From: Cristatella mucedo
Lineage: Eukaryota > Bryozoa > Phylactolaemata > Cristatellidae
Direction of reading: 5' to 3'
NCBI GenBank assembly: GCA_009760855.2
Contig: WPIO01000001.1
Span: forward strand, 665,001-729,000
Length of the DNA stretch: 64,000 bases
Shown piece by piece: positions 1 to 10,579 of this stretch. Under the pieces are notes generated by a model. The model ran no database searches. It was given only the letters and a program-made list of their open reading frames with translations, and had not been told where the DNA came from. A program made the translations under genes and the position numbers. The first letter of the stretch is position 1, and the number at the start of each line of letters is the position of its first letter.

Positions 1-1047
1 CCTTGAAGTTAATCCGTTGCTTGACTGGTAAAGCCAGTGCCGGTCGGCGAGAAGTGGTGTAATGTGGCAACTGTGACGCTCACAACAGACAAGCCTAGCT
101 GCACAGTTTTGCACCAGCTGCAATCTCCCGATCGCACATGCTAGTAGGCCAGTAAGCAGAGAGTTGCAAAAGTCGGGACGGGGTGTCACGAATGCATGGA
201 CTCACCTGGACGTCGCATCCTTATCCTAACAAGCCCGAATTTTAGCAATGTTATGAAGATTAAAATAGGCAGATTCGACTGTGGAGCTTATATGGTCGTC
301 TAACGAGAGGTCGCTTTGGAATATGATGCCAATATTTCGAGCTGATTCAACTGGAGATATGCTGGCAGAGCTAATGTTGTGCGTCAGCCTTTCCAATTTG
401 TGAATCCCGCTGGGTTTACCCATAAACTAGTAATTTAGTTTTTTCATCGTTTAGTTTAGGAAAATTTGCTACCTTACATGTGCGGATGTCATCAATACAT
501 GCAGCAAGTGATTTGAGAGAATTTGAGGTGCTCGAAGGCTGGGAGGGATCAAAACAATGGTACAACTGAGTGTCATCCACACAGAAGTGAAAGCCTAGAT
601 TGTGCTGGGCAATCACGTCAGCAAGAGGGAGAGTATAAACCATGAAAAGAACTGGACCTAGCACGGAGCCCTGAGGTACCCCATATTTCAGAGGTACCTC
701 AGATGATCTTTGTCCATTTACGTCAATACTCTGGAGTCTCCCACTGAGATTGGACCTGAACCACTGCAGTGCTGTGTCAGTGATGCCCAGGCGAGATGAG
801 AGGCCCCTATTGAAGAACTTTGTGATCGATGGTATCAAAAACTGCAGATCAAGCAAAGACCAAGCAAAAAGATCAAGCAAAACAAGCAGAGACACTCTAC
901 CCATGTCTGCATTCCTAGGTAGGTCGTTGTATACCATAAGCAATGCTGACTCTTGTGGAGTGATTAGCTCTAAAGCCAGACTGGAACTTACTAGCGAGGT
1001 GTGAGGTTTCGATATATGAGTTCAGCTGGTCCGCCACGACTTTTTGC
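1..1047 (-). mobile_element. CR1/L2-like non-LTR retrotransposon fragment, reverse transcriptase
   Basis: The minus strand encodes a non-LTR reverse transcriptase, readable at 416-943 and continuing with breaks to the window edge. Visible RT motifs are PQGSVLGPVLF (about 640-680) and VDDTQLY (about 572-592), a degenerate catalytic YADD box, followed by the usual AACIDDIRTW-like stretch. The left end is in the C-terminal part (LPVKQRI-like), so the element continues outside the window. Compared with the plus copy at 30.18 kb the frame has a roughly 30-residue scrambled stretch after DLF, so it is dead. The 5' boundary is uncertain: similarity to the RT core stops near 1047, while sequence up to about 1420 may be its degraded upstream part because 1050-1130 resembles 4000-4090. 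The clade assignment (CR1/L2/Jockey group) rests on these motifs. Confidence 0.85.
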
Positions 1048-1420
1048 GGAAAAGCATTAACAATCTCAGTTATGGCTGGGCTAAGTTTGTCTATTAGTGA
1101 CGACTGCAGAGGCTGTTCATGTGTCGAACTTTTCTTACTAGATTTTAGTAAGGTAGCCGAAACGTATGGAGAAATCTTAGCAAGTACTTCTCAGGTCACA
1201 GCTTGCGATTCAACAGTCGCTTCCATCGGAAGGGGACACGTGGTGGCTCGAACGTGCAGATTTGTTTCCGTGAAGAAGGCTGGATATTTGGCTGCCAAGT
1301 CGCTTGGGAAGTGAGACTTCTCAGAATTGGCTTGCAAGTTGTTTAAGCTCTCACAAATCTAGTTTGGGTCTCACTTGCGGAACTTCAATTTTCAAATTAA
1401 TAACATAAAGGTAACATAAC

Positions 1421-1754
1421 GTCTTTCCTAATCCTCCGGAAGAATGGGCGAATGGACGAAGGTCTTTGAAGTTGACTAGATCTTCATCAGACCCAGACTA
1501 AGGAGCGGCACACAATATGCTGAACTAAGGCCCCTGATGTCCTATTAAAACGAGTCCTTAATTTGGAATACACGATATCTGTTGTCTGGCATTTGTTATT
1601 ATTTTCAAAACGTACGTCAACAATGTTGATGTATGGCACGACATGTTTGGGGTTTGGCACGTCAGGTTTGGTAGATTTTATTTATTGAAGAATGGGTTTA
1701 CTTCATCACTACGCCTTACGGGTCATTATCATTACGCACGCTGAGATTCATTAA
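1421..1754. other. No recognisable feature
   Basis: No convincing frame, repeat match or RNA was seen here. Confidence 0.4.
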
Positions 1755-2440
1755 TGTTACTGGTTGCAGTGACTCGGCGAGCGATCCTGTATAGCCCCTG
1801 CAAGGGATATTGATAGTCACCAAAGCTCTTATGTCGCCAGACTAAAGAGGCATTTGAATCAGCTAGTATTTATTTATTTATCCTGTCTTGTCTTCTGCCT
1901 CTCATCTGTGTTTCCTATCGGTTGTAACAGGAAGAGACGAATCCATGCAAGCGGCAGGGGTGGCTGCCATCGCTCTTGGCCTTATAGGTGGGCGGGGCCG
2001 AATCTGGCAGCCTGTCGAGCGGCCAGCGGCCCAAAAGCGCAGCGCTAGCCTCTTGGTGTTGTTCAGAATGCACGATACCATCAGGCACCAGGGACACCCC
2101 AGACCCCCTTTTTTACAGAGGAGTTCTTCCCCCCACAGACTCCCGAGCCGCCCCGACTCCCCTGGCTTCGACTCTGTACGACAGAGAGGACGGACAACTC
2201 TTCGTGGTCTGGGCTTCTGTGCGATTGCCTAGCCATGGAATTGAGCAGCAGGTAGACCTAAAGCAGATTTTGAAGTCAACAACAAGTAGGACAGTAGCAT
2301 ATACTCAATCAATCACTCTTATATACATATGCGACGGACCGTGAATCAGAACAACGGTGAAGTTTAGAAAACCCTTCACTGCACCGTTCTTCCAAGGGCT
2401 ACTGGGCCTAGATAAAACTGGAGGTGATATTTATGACAGA
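1755..2440 (+). repeat. S2 repeat block: SINE 3' part plus GC-rich downstream sequence
   Basis: It begins with the 3' half of a SINE that also occurs complete at 20985-21175 and 50555-50735; all three end in a segment like AATCAGCTAGTATTTATTTA. The rest (about 1885-2440) aligns with 50740-51285, including a 'CCTGGCTTCGACT' segment, a GCGATTG-to-GGAATTGAGC segment and GGGCCTAGATAAAA near the end. Short frames here are not conserved between the copies and I regard them as non-coding. Confidence 0.65.
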
Positions 2441-2524
2441 GATTAGTGGCTCCATGTGATTCGTCCCTTATGTGCTTATGCGTGCAGACACTGCTGCACG
2501 CAGCCACTGACAACCCTTTGCATA

Positions 2525-3600
2525 TTGCAACGCCAAAGGCTAGGCGGAGTTGGCTGTCCCTGCGCGTCTTGCTCAGTTTTATCGCCACACTCCTCGCACG
2601 CTCTCAACAGCACAAGCACTCTTGCGGAGGGAATACGTCCCCGCACTTAGGCTACCTGCGTCTGTTTTGGGGAGCGACCCAAATAGGACGAGGAGCCCGA
2701 ACCGGAGCCTAGATCCTGACTGAAGAGCTAGGGCTCAGGTTCAGCTTTAACGGCAGGAATACCGTACGCACCGCACCAAGCACTCTTGAGGAGGAAACGC
2801 GTCTCCGCACTTAGGCTACCTACGACACTAGTGGGGAACGGCCGAAATAGATGAAAGAGCCCGAGCCAACAGAATATCTCACACCACACCAACTACATCT
2901 AGTTAGTTCCGGCAAATTCTTATGCCGAGACCACGTGCGGCCGCGCGCAGGCACAAAACACAGAAGAAACACAAAATGCTAGCTCGGGCGCGACACGACC
3001 GTACTCGGAGGAGTCCACCGAATCCTCCTAGCTCTGTCACGTCCTGGCCCGCCAATCGCCGGCGAGCAGCCCGCCCTCCTCCCTCGATTTCAGTGAAACC
3101 AGCCCGACGGCATCGAAGCGAAGACGAAGAGAGATAAAGCAGGAGCCGAACAAACGACCAAGAGCGAGTTTCGCTTGACTTTTAAATACCTAGCTGAGAC
3201 AATGGGGCAAGACTCTTAGTGGTTTTGGGCCCGCCTCCGTGGCCCATTACGGTAAGGAATTAATCCCGTCGCCAGGCCATCGGAAGGGCACTCATATCCA
3301 GCTTGAATCCCGAATGGGTTCCAAACGATTCTTTTTGGACACAGTTACGACCGAGGTTGTCATGCCAGCCAACATCAATCACCCGCTCCCGCTGTTATCG
3401 GACCAATTCTAAAGGCCGAATTGCCACTGCTGGTCCCAGAGCTTCCTGGCTAGTTCTTCAGCTCTTCCTTTCTAACCACACTGGCGCTCCTCTCTGGCAC
3501 ACTGCTCCAGGACAAAGGAATTCTTGCCCGCCGGTGAACAGCTCTCGTTCGCGATAAAATTAAGCCAAAGCCAGCAAGGCGCTACAATATCACTCCTAAT
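2525..3600 (+). repeat. Unit C, 5' block (copy 1)
   Basis: It aligns with 48903-50140. Shared landmarks are AACGCCAAAGGCTAG at the start, the CACACTCCTC-CACGCTCTCAACAG segment, GGAATACGTCCCC-GCACTTAGGCTACCT, the CACCGAATCCTCC segment, and a late AATTCTC/GCTCTCG-CG-TAAAA-TTAAG segment. Relative to this copy the right copy contains an inserted minus-strand family-B tail near 49.63-49.77 kb. No protein family is recognisable. Confidence 0.7.
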
Positions 3601-3740
3601 CACGTTATTCATGCTGTTTATTAAGCATGACACCGCTCATCATTTGATCGTGTCTCCTCTACAGCAAAAGGAAAGCACCTAGAAAGAGATTAAGTTCTCT
3701 GAGGGCGCTCTATCAAGTGTATTATTATTATTACTAGTAC
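3600..3740 (+). mobile_element. CR1/L2-like 3' terminal fragment (family A tail)
   Basis: It contains the family-A 3' end: CACCTAGAAAGAGATTAAG, then TTCTCTGAGGGCGCTCTATCAAG, then an (ATT)n tract. The AGAGA/TCTCT arms form a short hairpin immediately before the microsatellite, as in the other copies. Confidence 0.8.
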
Positions 3741-3789
3741 TATTACCAAAGACTACACTTTACCACCGAATGGAACAAGGCTCAAAACG

Positions 3790-5330
3790 CTCCCGGGGTA
3801 CCACTTAATTAGGTCTGCCTGCCTCTAGGATCTCATTTTCAAAGCAACGGCAGGCGAATTTGTGAAACAAAAACAAGCTTAAAATGAGTCAAAATTGACA
3901 AAATATTAAGGTCTTTATGAATGTTTATAATATTCCACAACATTTCCGAAGCTTTACCCGTGCATTGCGGCTACCTCCATAAAATCTTTATGAAGAGTCA
4001 CCACATGAGCAGCCTCTGCAGTCTTTACTGATTGACACACTTAGCCCTTTGTCATTTAACTGTCAAAGTTAATGCTTTTCTGCAAAATGAGTTCTACACA
4101 AGTCCTTCAAATTGGCCATCATTAGATAATTACTTATAAAGTCTCGATGAGATACAGAGGGCCTTGACATCGACCATTCAGTGCCCCTCCTTTTTTTAAA
4201 GATTCTTGAAAAATTGTTTCTACGCAACTTGTAGCCCACGTTGAAAAGCTAATCTCTAGAAAATGTTCAGTGGGCGTTTAAGCGGCAGTACTCAGCTTAA
4301 ATTACTCTCCTCTGTGAAACCGATGACGTCCTTTGCAGCAACGATGACGGGAATGTCACTGCCTTAGCTTTGCCAAATATATCAGCTGCCGTCGATACTA
4401 TTCATCATGGTAGCTTACTTGAACGATTAAGAATAACGATTGGTCTTCAAGGCAGGGCACTAGCATGGTTCAAATTGTGCCAGACCCATCATCCTTGGAC
4501 TCCTGCAAAGGTCCGCCCTTTTAACAAGTTAACCGAAAGGTGAAAATTAAAATTCGAAAGCTTGCCAAAGCTGCTGTTACGTGCAAAGGCCGTGGTTATA
4601 CGATACCTCGCCCGACAGTGTCGCGTAATTTGTGCTAGAAAGAAATGAGGAGCTGTCAAGTCCGCGAGTAGTGCGAGGGTGCTAGTACTAGTGCGTTAGT
4701 CCTGTCCCACTGAAGCGGGTCTCTCGAAGTAGATACTGCAAGAGGCATCAACTCATCATCTTGACGTGAATTGTGGGATTCGGTAGCACTATGGTGGTAC
4801 CCCGAAAATAAGATCTAATCAAATATTTTTAGGAAGCTCATCCTATATCAGCCCTAACCTAATAATAAGCTCCAGTTAAATTTGGGGGCGGGGACAATCC
4901 GCTTTACCTCCTCCTACATTTCCATTTTGCTATGTTGAGATAGCTAACGAATTAAGTAATCAACACTGAACTTAGCAAACGGCATGCTAGCTTAATACTT
5001 GATTTAGTTACGCATTTACACGGAATAATATTTTACCTACAGACAAGGGAAGTGCAAAAAAGAAAGAGCTGTAAAGTCGAGTACCGTAAAGAAACCATTG
5101 ATGCTACCATGGACGAGTTTCCGATGGCTTTCTGAAAAGAGAAAACGCCGGATTTCATAACGGTCCGAAATAAGCGAGCCAAGTAAAATAAATCTCAATT
5201 AATAAAAGGATAAAGAAAATGCTAAGAAGTACGATTGAAAATCAGGTTATTATTCTGAGCTGCAAGACATTTATGAATGAATTGCTGACAGGAGAGCAAA
5301 GGATTTTGTTGTCCACATTGCTGGTACTTA
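3790..5330 (+). repeat. Unit C, middle block (copy 1), interrupted by a CR1 fragment
   Basis: It aligns with 51333-52240: ATCTCATTTTCAA near 3830, then GATACCTCGCCCGA and CTGTCCCACTGAAG-GGGT near 4600-4720, then CATTCTGAGCTG- and GAATTGCTGACAG-like segments at 5250-5290. The stretch 3900-4520 is absent from the right copy and is a CR1 fragment. The block stops near 5330, where an R2-like element begins, and resumes at 6690. Confidence 0.7.
3900..4520 (+). mobile_element. CR1/L2-like reverse transcriptase 5' fragment
   Basis: Broken plus-strand coding: the stretch near 4370-4500 reads as the RT domain entry (DTIHHGSLLERL, then IGLQGRALAWF), which fits the family pattern 'D-x-IDH-x2-LL-x-RL ... 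G-x-AL-x-WF'. The upstream part resembles the region upstream of the RT in the 1-1.4 kb copy (shared AGCCTCTGCAGTC and TTAATGCTTTTC-GC). It is absent from the paralogous position near 51.4 kb, so it is an insertion in unit C. Confidence 0.6.
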
Positions 5331-5339
5331 CGCATTTTC

Positions 5340-6689
5340 CACTGAAGTGGCACAATAGGTTCATCACCTGAGCTGGCTACCGCCACGGCTGCCCTCTCTC
5401 GCCGATCTACTTCGATCTGGCAATGGAGCCGGTCATCTAGCGGATCGACAGCCACGCCCACGCCGGCTTTCGCAGGGTGACTCCTGTCTCTGTGTCTGCC
5501 TGCTGGCCGACGACATGGCGATCTTCAAGGTGTCGGAGGAGGGCCTCCCGTCGGTCGTGTCGGCCGACAAAGCCTTTTCGACCTCTGCCGCTCCGTGTGC
5601 GGCCTGCCGAGTTTCTCGGCAGCGCACTTTCCATTTGCCCGTCCACTTCGGGAGCTTCTGGCACAACGCCGAGATCCTGGGCTCGCGCGTTTCCTCAGCC
5701 GGGCGACGGTCGGCCCTGGAAACAGGATCTGCCCGGCATTGCTTAGGGCCCAGGCACGCAAGTGCTTGAGCGGCCTGATAGCTCGCCTCGACCTGACCAG
5801 TGAAATGGTGACGGTGGCCGTCACAGACCTCGAGGCGCTGGGACACTCTGTTGTTCCGTGCTTCATACTGTCCAAGCTCCGAAGAGTTTGGCCGCCGAGC
5901 CAAGGGCCTGACCTGGGCCGAACAGCCTCAATAAGGCAGGGTCAACCGATGCCTGGCCACCGACCTGTTTACGACCCACAGCCATTTTGTGTTCACCGGT
6001 CTTGGGCTGTCGTTCCGGGCGTGGCAATTCGCCTTTCGCGCCTGCCAGGAAGTGCTTCAGAACCGCTCGGCGAACTCTTGCTCGTTTCCCGGGATGCAAA
6101 CCAGCTGCTGAGTGTGCAGCTATTCGCACGAGTCGGTGGTGAGTCGGTGATGATGCCACGTGATGAGCCACTTCCGGCCTGTGTTATAAGCCGTCACTAT
6201 TCACCACAACGTCGCCTGATGAGCACTCTCCCTGAGCGTCGGAGGGACTTCGTGTTGGTGGGGCGATGCCACCTCACCGCTGGCGGACCGCCTCTGACGC
6301 CAGACCTCATCACCGACAACGGCTCGCAGGTGGTCATCGTCGACGTCATGATTCTATTCGACAATCACGCCGACGAGCTTTGCGTCGCCACCCAGGCGAA
6401 AGTGAAAAAGTTCGTGGGCATCACCCACGCCCTGCTGACGTGCGGCCACAGGTCGGCGGTGGTAAGGCCGCTTGTCATAGGCACCCTCGGCAGCCGGTTC
6501 CCAGGAAATGAAGACTGCCTCGCGGACCTCGACGTTCCGCGCTTCAAGCCCGCGCACTGCTGTGACTCTGCGTGTCAGACGCTATCTCGGGGTCCGAGAC
6601 CGCGTGGACCATGTTCCGAAGCCTCGAGTCATGGGTTACACCTGTCGCTCCGTCCGGGCAGGTACCCCGGACTTACTTTTATTCCCATA
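5340..6689 (+). mobile_element. R2-like (RLE-type) non-LTR retrotransposon, 5'-truncated, degenerate
   Basis: Plus-strand frames carry hallmarks of R2-group elements. The RT palm reads GCPLSPIYFDLAMEPVI (about 5384-5440, ended by a stop), followed in another frame by the catalytic LADDMAIF box (5503-5526). The C-terminal restriction-like endonuclease core reads PDLITDNGSQVVIVDVMILF (about 6300-6360) followed by a lysine-rich KVKKF. Multiple frameshifts and stops make it a pseudogene; the 5' portion (N-terminal zinc fingers, early RT) is missing. No 28S rDNA lies next to it, unlike canonical R2. Its limits are set by the break and resumption of unit C, whose right copy (52.2 kb) lacks it. Family level (R2 versus R4/NeSL) is uncertain. 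Confidence 0.8.
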
Positions 6690-7731
6690 GGAATTCGAAG
6701 TATGCAGATCTGGCTGGATGTCTTTTTTCCGTAAAAGAAACTTTCCAAGAAGATCGACAACACTGGTTAAGCCGGAAGACATTAAGTGTGCAATTGTATG
6801 TCAATACGGTGCTTGTGGAGTTGCCTTTTCTAAATGCCAAATCTACAGCATGATTGCTATTAATGGAGCTGCAGTGTTAGTCGACCGAGGATCTCAAACA
6901 ATCATTAACTGAATTTCCCACCACTGATCGTCACTACACGAAGCTTTGCCGGTTTGGCGGTTGGTTGTAAAGGTCTGGCTCCCAATTTTCTGATTTTAAT
7001 GCTGACCCGATCACACTTTAGTCTTGCTGGAGATTTTGAGGGCTTAACTGGTGAGTTTGCATGCTCACTATGTGGCATCAGCCTGAGGCTGATGAACTGG
7101 TTAAGGTAGTCACTTCTGGGCTGGAGAAGTAATGTTAGCGTTTCTTGGTCGTGTGCTTTCTGTTTCAAGCTGAAAGTCATATCTGGCACCCTATCTGGCA
7201 CCTTTCCGTAAACTGCCTACAACGAGATTTATTTCTCCAAGAGCACTACACGAATGTATTACCAATGTTAATACCGAAAGAGAAATGATTAAATGTATTT
7301 CGGGCACTAATATTTATGAAAACAAAAGAGCTTGATGCATACAAGCAGTTATAAAGAACGCTGCTGCATATTTTAAATGGTGGTCAGAGAGAGCTGCTGC
7401 TCTGCGATTCAGCCAGTTCTCACCGTACTGAGGACCTTTAGAAATTCCTTGCACAAAGAAGACTAGATCAAATACCGACTCTAGAATGAAAGAAATGCTC
7501 GTTACAGACTCTTGATAACAGGCGCAACAAAAAAGTCAGCCAGGGAAACTCTGAGCATGGATATCAAGGACTTTTAAAAACTGAGAAATTAGAATAAATA
7601 ACTAAAGAATGTCTGAGTTAAGAATTAATGAGATAAAATCACTGACAGCTGTTTCAAAATACTGGCAAAATACATAGGAAAGGGGGCTCATTTAAGAATA
7701 GCTCAGTTGCTTGCTGTATGCGAGAGACTAT

Positions 7732-7890
7732 GGCCAATAACTTTGCTCCGATGGTTTAAGGTGCTCACCCTGACTAAGCTCTGGCTGAGGTCGTGGGCTC
7801 GAGCCCTGATGCATACGTAAAGTGATTGAATAGAGATTAGGTTCGCTTGGGGTGCTATACAATTGGTTTATTATTTTATTATATTATGGA
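7732..7890 (+). mobile_element. S1 SINE, tRNA-derived
   Basis: A tRNA-like head has an A-box-like TGGTTTAAGGTGCTC and a B-box-like GGGCTCGAGCCC, followed by a body ending AGAGATTAGGTTCGCTTGGGGTGCTAT and a T/A-rich tail. The same arrangement is seen at 52853-53010 and 60118-60270, and its 3' half at 53600-53680. The boxes are internal RNA polymerase III promoter elements by analogy with tRNA-derived SINEs. The source tRNA could be Leu or Ser, but I cannot fix it. Confidence 0.6.
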
Positions 7891-8168
7891 AAGGAAATAG
7901 ATTCGCAAGATAGTCAGCCCTGAATTTGAGGTTTGGAGATTAATGATGATGTTCAAGAAGCAGATGTCGATTTTCGTTAATGAATAAATGGGGATTTTTA
8001 CACATTAATGAATGAATAAGTTTAGACTCTTCTCGTATACAAAAATAAGACTGTCCACTGAAAATAAGATCAAATTTGTCCATTGGAGTAAAACAATATA
8101 GGACCCGGTTTTATTTTCGGGAACTATGGTAGCAGTGGTCTGCCTATGGCTACCACTGAGTCTCCGAC

Positions 8169-8328
8169 AGTAGTAATAATAACAATAATAATGCACCCGA
8201 TAAAACAACCTCAGAGAACTCCATCTCTTTCTAGGCGCTTAACGTTTGCTGCAGAGGGAAATGCAATTGAACGGTGATTAATATCATGCTTGATAACAAA
8301 CCACATGAATAACATGGCTAGGGGGGAC
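8169..8328 (-). mobile_element. CR1/L2-like 3' end (family A tail) inserted in unit C
   Basis: Reverse complement of the family-A terminus: TAATAAT repeats, then CCTCAGAGAACTCCATCTCTTTCTAGG and part of the 3' UTR. The right copy of unit C runs uninterrupted through this point (near 53285), so the empty site is visible. GACAG on the left and GACTG on the right may be a decayed target-site duplication. Confidence 0.75.
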
Positions 8329-8510
8329 TGTCAGATCCCACTGACTTCACGCCTCCTTCGCACAATCAGCTTAGGGTGAGGACTGAATCTATAGGTAGCC
8401 AAAAAAGAAGACAACGCCAAATATGGTGAACGAAGGTCAGTCAGCTCATTCATCCTTAATTTTATTACAAGACAGGACACCTCCAGGGTCCAATGAGGTG
8501 AAAGTTCAAC

Positions 8511-8752
8511 TGTGGGGTGTGTCCACGAGCAACGACAACAACTCTCCTGCTGCCGACTAAGGCTCATCCTGCTCAGCGGTTCAAAGCTGCCACTTCCACG
8601 CTAATAACTACCTCAACCGGTCTCCCGACTCTGCTATGCTTCCCAATTTTTCGTTGTTGCGACGAAGACGCGAGACGAAGTCTGTTGGCTACCGAATGCC
8701 TACCGAAAGCCGCTTAGACTGTGAGTGCGCTATACAAAACTCTCCAGTGTGT
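8511..8752 (+). mobile_element. CR1-like family B 3' tail, left half
   Basis: This is the family-B 3' region (TCTCCTGCTGCCGACTA, then GAGACGAAGTCTGTTGGC, then TACCGAATGC) ending CTATACAAAACTCTCCAGTGTGT. Intact copies continue directly into AACACCCACATAGTC, as at 60630 and 62860. Here that continuation is found only at 12494, beyond an LTR element. The tail itself is missing from the right copy of unit C near 53465. Confidence 0.8.
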
Positions 8753-9065
8753 CGAATAAACTGTGCTCTTCTAAATGCCTACGTACGCTGAGGCAGGCCA
8801 AACACCGACGCTGGTCCGCAGGAATGCATATTGTCGCATGCCTTTTCCGGACACAACTGCCCTCTGCCAGGTTGGCATTCCCTCCTCCCCCCTCCCTCCC
8901 AGCCACAACTCATCCCGTGAGTCAGCGGGAGGAAAAAGCCGGCCTGTGGATAAACCACAGCCGTCAGACCACAGCCGTGCACCAGCCTATCCCAAGGCCA
9001 CTACCAGTCTGACTGGACTGACGAGCCCAGTGATCTGAGCCATGCACAGAGAACCACAAACCACA
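8753..9065 (-). repeat. Outer LTR element, 3' LTR
   Basis: Direct repeat of 12158-12492. Landmarks are CTCTTCTAAATGCCTACGTA near the start, CCACAACTCATCCCGTGAGT in the middle, and CACAGAGAACCACAAA at the end. The first base pair is CG where the other copy has TG. Confidence 0.8.
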
Positions 9066-9111
9066 TCCCCTTTAATCTTACGGATTAGCACCATACAGAC
9101 AACTGAAAAAC

Positions 9112-9312
9112 TCAGCATGATTGCCCCAACCTCAGCTGGTCACGGTGCCCATCTAGCCCGAGGCTAGGTAACGGCCGCTCGGAGGAGGCACGTGATAGCA
9201 CGGCCTTTGACCACATGCTGGCTATGTAGGCGCCAGCTTTCAAGCATCGCCGGCGCGAACATAATTCCGCCTCGCCTGTCTCCACAGCGCTACTGTGCGC
9301 CTCTGCGGGCAT
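9112..9312 (-). pseudogene. Gag-like frame of the outer LTR element, terminal part
   Basis: A short minus-strand frame starts exactly at the inner element's left target-site duplication. It is in the same frame as the minus-strand alanine/glutamate-rich frame ending at 11074 on the other side of the inner element, so both were one frame before the inner insertion. It ends in a normal stop at 9112. No known motif was recognised. Confidence 0.5.
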
Positions 9313-9801
9313 TGTAGTTCGTATGTACGTATGTATGTATGTATTGTATGCCGGCTCCTGACTTGTGACCTTAAGCTAAAGGGAGCATGTAGTTCGTATG
9401 TATGTATTGTATGCAGGCTCCTCTGATAAGCCACTGGTGAGCTGCTAGATGTACCACCGAGGGGAGCCGGTGCACAGCTGTGGCCCACCTGTGATGTGGT
9501 ATGGACACAGACCGGTAACCAGCTTGTGGCCAGATGGTGGATTCACCATCAGGGTCAGCTAGTGCCCTGCTTTGGTCCGCCTTTGATGTGGCATTGACCA
9601 GCTGGTGGCCAGATGGTGGATTCACCATCAGGGTCGGCCGGAGCACAGTTGTAGTCGATGAATCATTGGAGTTGACGGTGGACTGAGCAGTCGTGTGAGG
9701 GTAGGGGCTAAGAGGAGCCGTGCACTCTTGGGCTCCGTGCATTGGGAATAAACTGTCGGTGTTGGGCATCGGCTGGCTCTCTGCTGTGCGAGCCAACTAC
9801 A
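9313..9801 (+). repeat. Inner LTR element, 5' LTR
   Basis: It carries two copies of a module GGCCAGATGGTGGATTCACC plus ATCAGGGTC, each able to fold as GATGGTG-GATT-CACCATC, and an AATAAA at about 9748 near its 3' end, as expected for a plus-oriented LTR. A solo relative lies at 54180-54702 on the minus strand. Confidence 0.85.
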
Positions 9802-10579
9802 AGCTATTTCTCGGCGGGAGCGACTGTGGCCCGTGTAAACAGGCTGCTGAACTTCGAGAGGGAGACCAAGAAAAGTGGCTACGAACCAAGTGAGTGGCAC
9901 TTGTTTTTGCTCCTTGCGAAGCAGCGGCGTTGTGCGAGGCGACAGACAGCGAGACTGCGCACGGAGGAGGGCGGCGGCGTCCACGTGGAAGGCGGCGGCG
10001 TCCGCGAGGAAGGCGGCGGCGGCATCCGCAAGGAAGGAGGCGGCGGCGTCCAAGAGGAAGGCGGCGGAGTCCGCGACAGAGTCGGCAGTGGCCTGCGACA
10101 GAGTCGGCAGTGACCTGTGACAGAGTCGGCAGTGGCCTGTGACAGAGTCGGCAGTGGCCTGCGACAGAGTCGGCCGTGGCCTGCGACAGAGTCGGCAGTG
10201 GCCTGCGACAGAGTCGGCAGTGGCCTGCGACAGAGTCGGCAGTGGCCGACGACAGAATCGGTGGCGTCCGCGATGGAGTCAGTGGCCTGCGAGGCAGAGC
10301 AGCCATGACGGTGAGGTTGGCCTGCGACCAGCCGGTGGGCTGTGACGTGGCCCAGACCGGAGTGTGCAGATCAAATAGTCTGCACAGGATGGAGAGACTG
10401 GAAAGGCTTGAGAGGCTGTGCAGGCTGGAGAAGCAGCTGCACATGTCGGAGACGCGATGGCAGAATCGGCAGAGGCGGAGAGGTTTGCTCATTGCTGCTT
10501 CGTACCTTGCAGCTACATGTGTTGGTGCTGCAACTTATGACCTTAAGGTCAAGGAAGCGTGTAGTTCGTATGTATGTAT
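9802..10579 (+). pseudogene. Degenerate gag-like internal region with 22 bp tandem repeat
   Basis: The plus-strand reading, in shifting frames, matches parts of the outer element's gag-like protein: CEATDSETAHG near 9940, an Ala/Glu/Ser-rich run, then RLACDQPV near 10320, which corresponds to the KVTLTCDQPVD end at 11402. The middle has expanded into GGCGGCGTCC-type and 22 bp tandem repeats. Several frames stay open because of the repeats, which does not imply a functional protein. Confidence 0.6.
10070..10260 (+). repeat. 22 bp tandem repeat (about 8.5 copies)
   Basis: The unit GTCGGCAGTGGCCTGCGACA plus GA is repeated head to tail with few substitutions. The period of 22 is not a multiple of three, so every copy shifts the frame and three different peptide repeats appear. 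It sits inside the gag-like region of the inner LTR element. Confidence 0.92.

Larger units (their letters stand above)
6690..8510 (+). repeat. Unit C, 3' block (copy 1)
   Basis: It aligns with 52250-53465. Shared landmarks are GAATT-GAAGTATG at the start, CTGTAAACTGCCTA-AAC near 7206, GAAATAGATTCGC and GAGGTTTGGAGATTAATG near 7890-7950, and GTCAGCTCATTCATCCTT near 8440. It contains one S1 SINE common to both copies (so ancestral) and one CR1 tail present only here. No long conserved frame is visible. Confidence 0.75.

Noticed and set aside
1888-2344. Overlapping frames of 114-118 codons
   Set aside because: Not conserved in the paralogous block at 50.74-51.1 kb.
5525-6171. Several minus-strand frames opposite the R2-like element
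   Set aside because: Shadows of a GC-rich coding relic whose RT and endonuclease motifs are on the plus strand.
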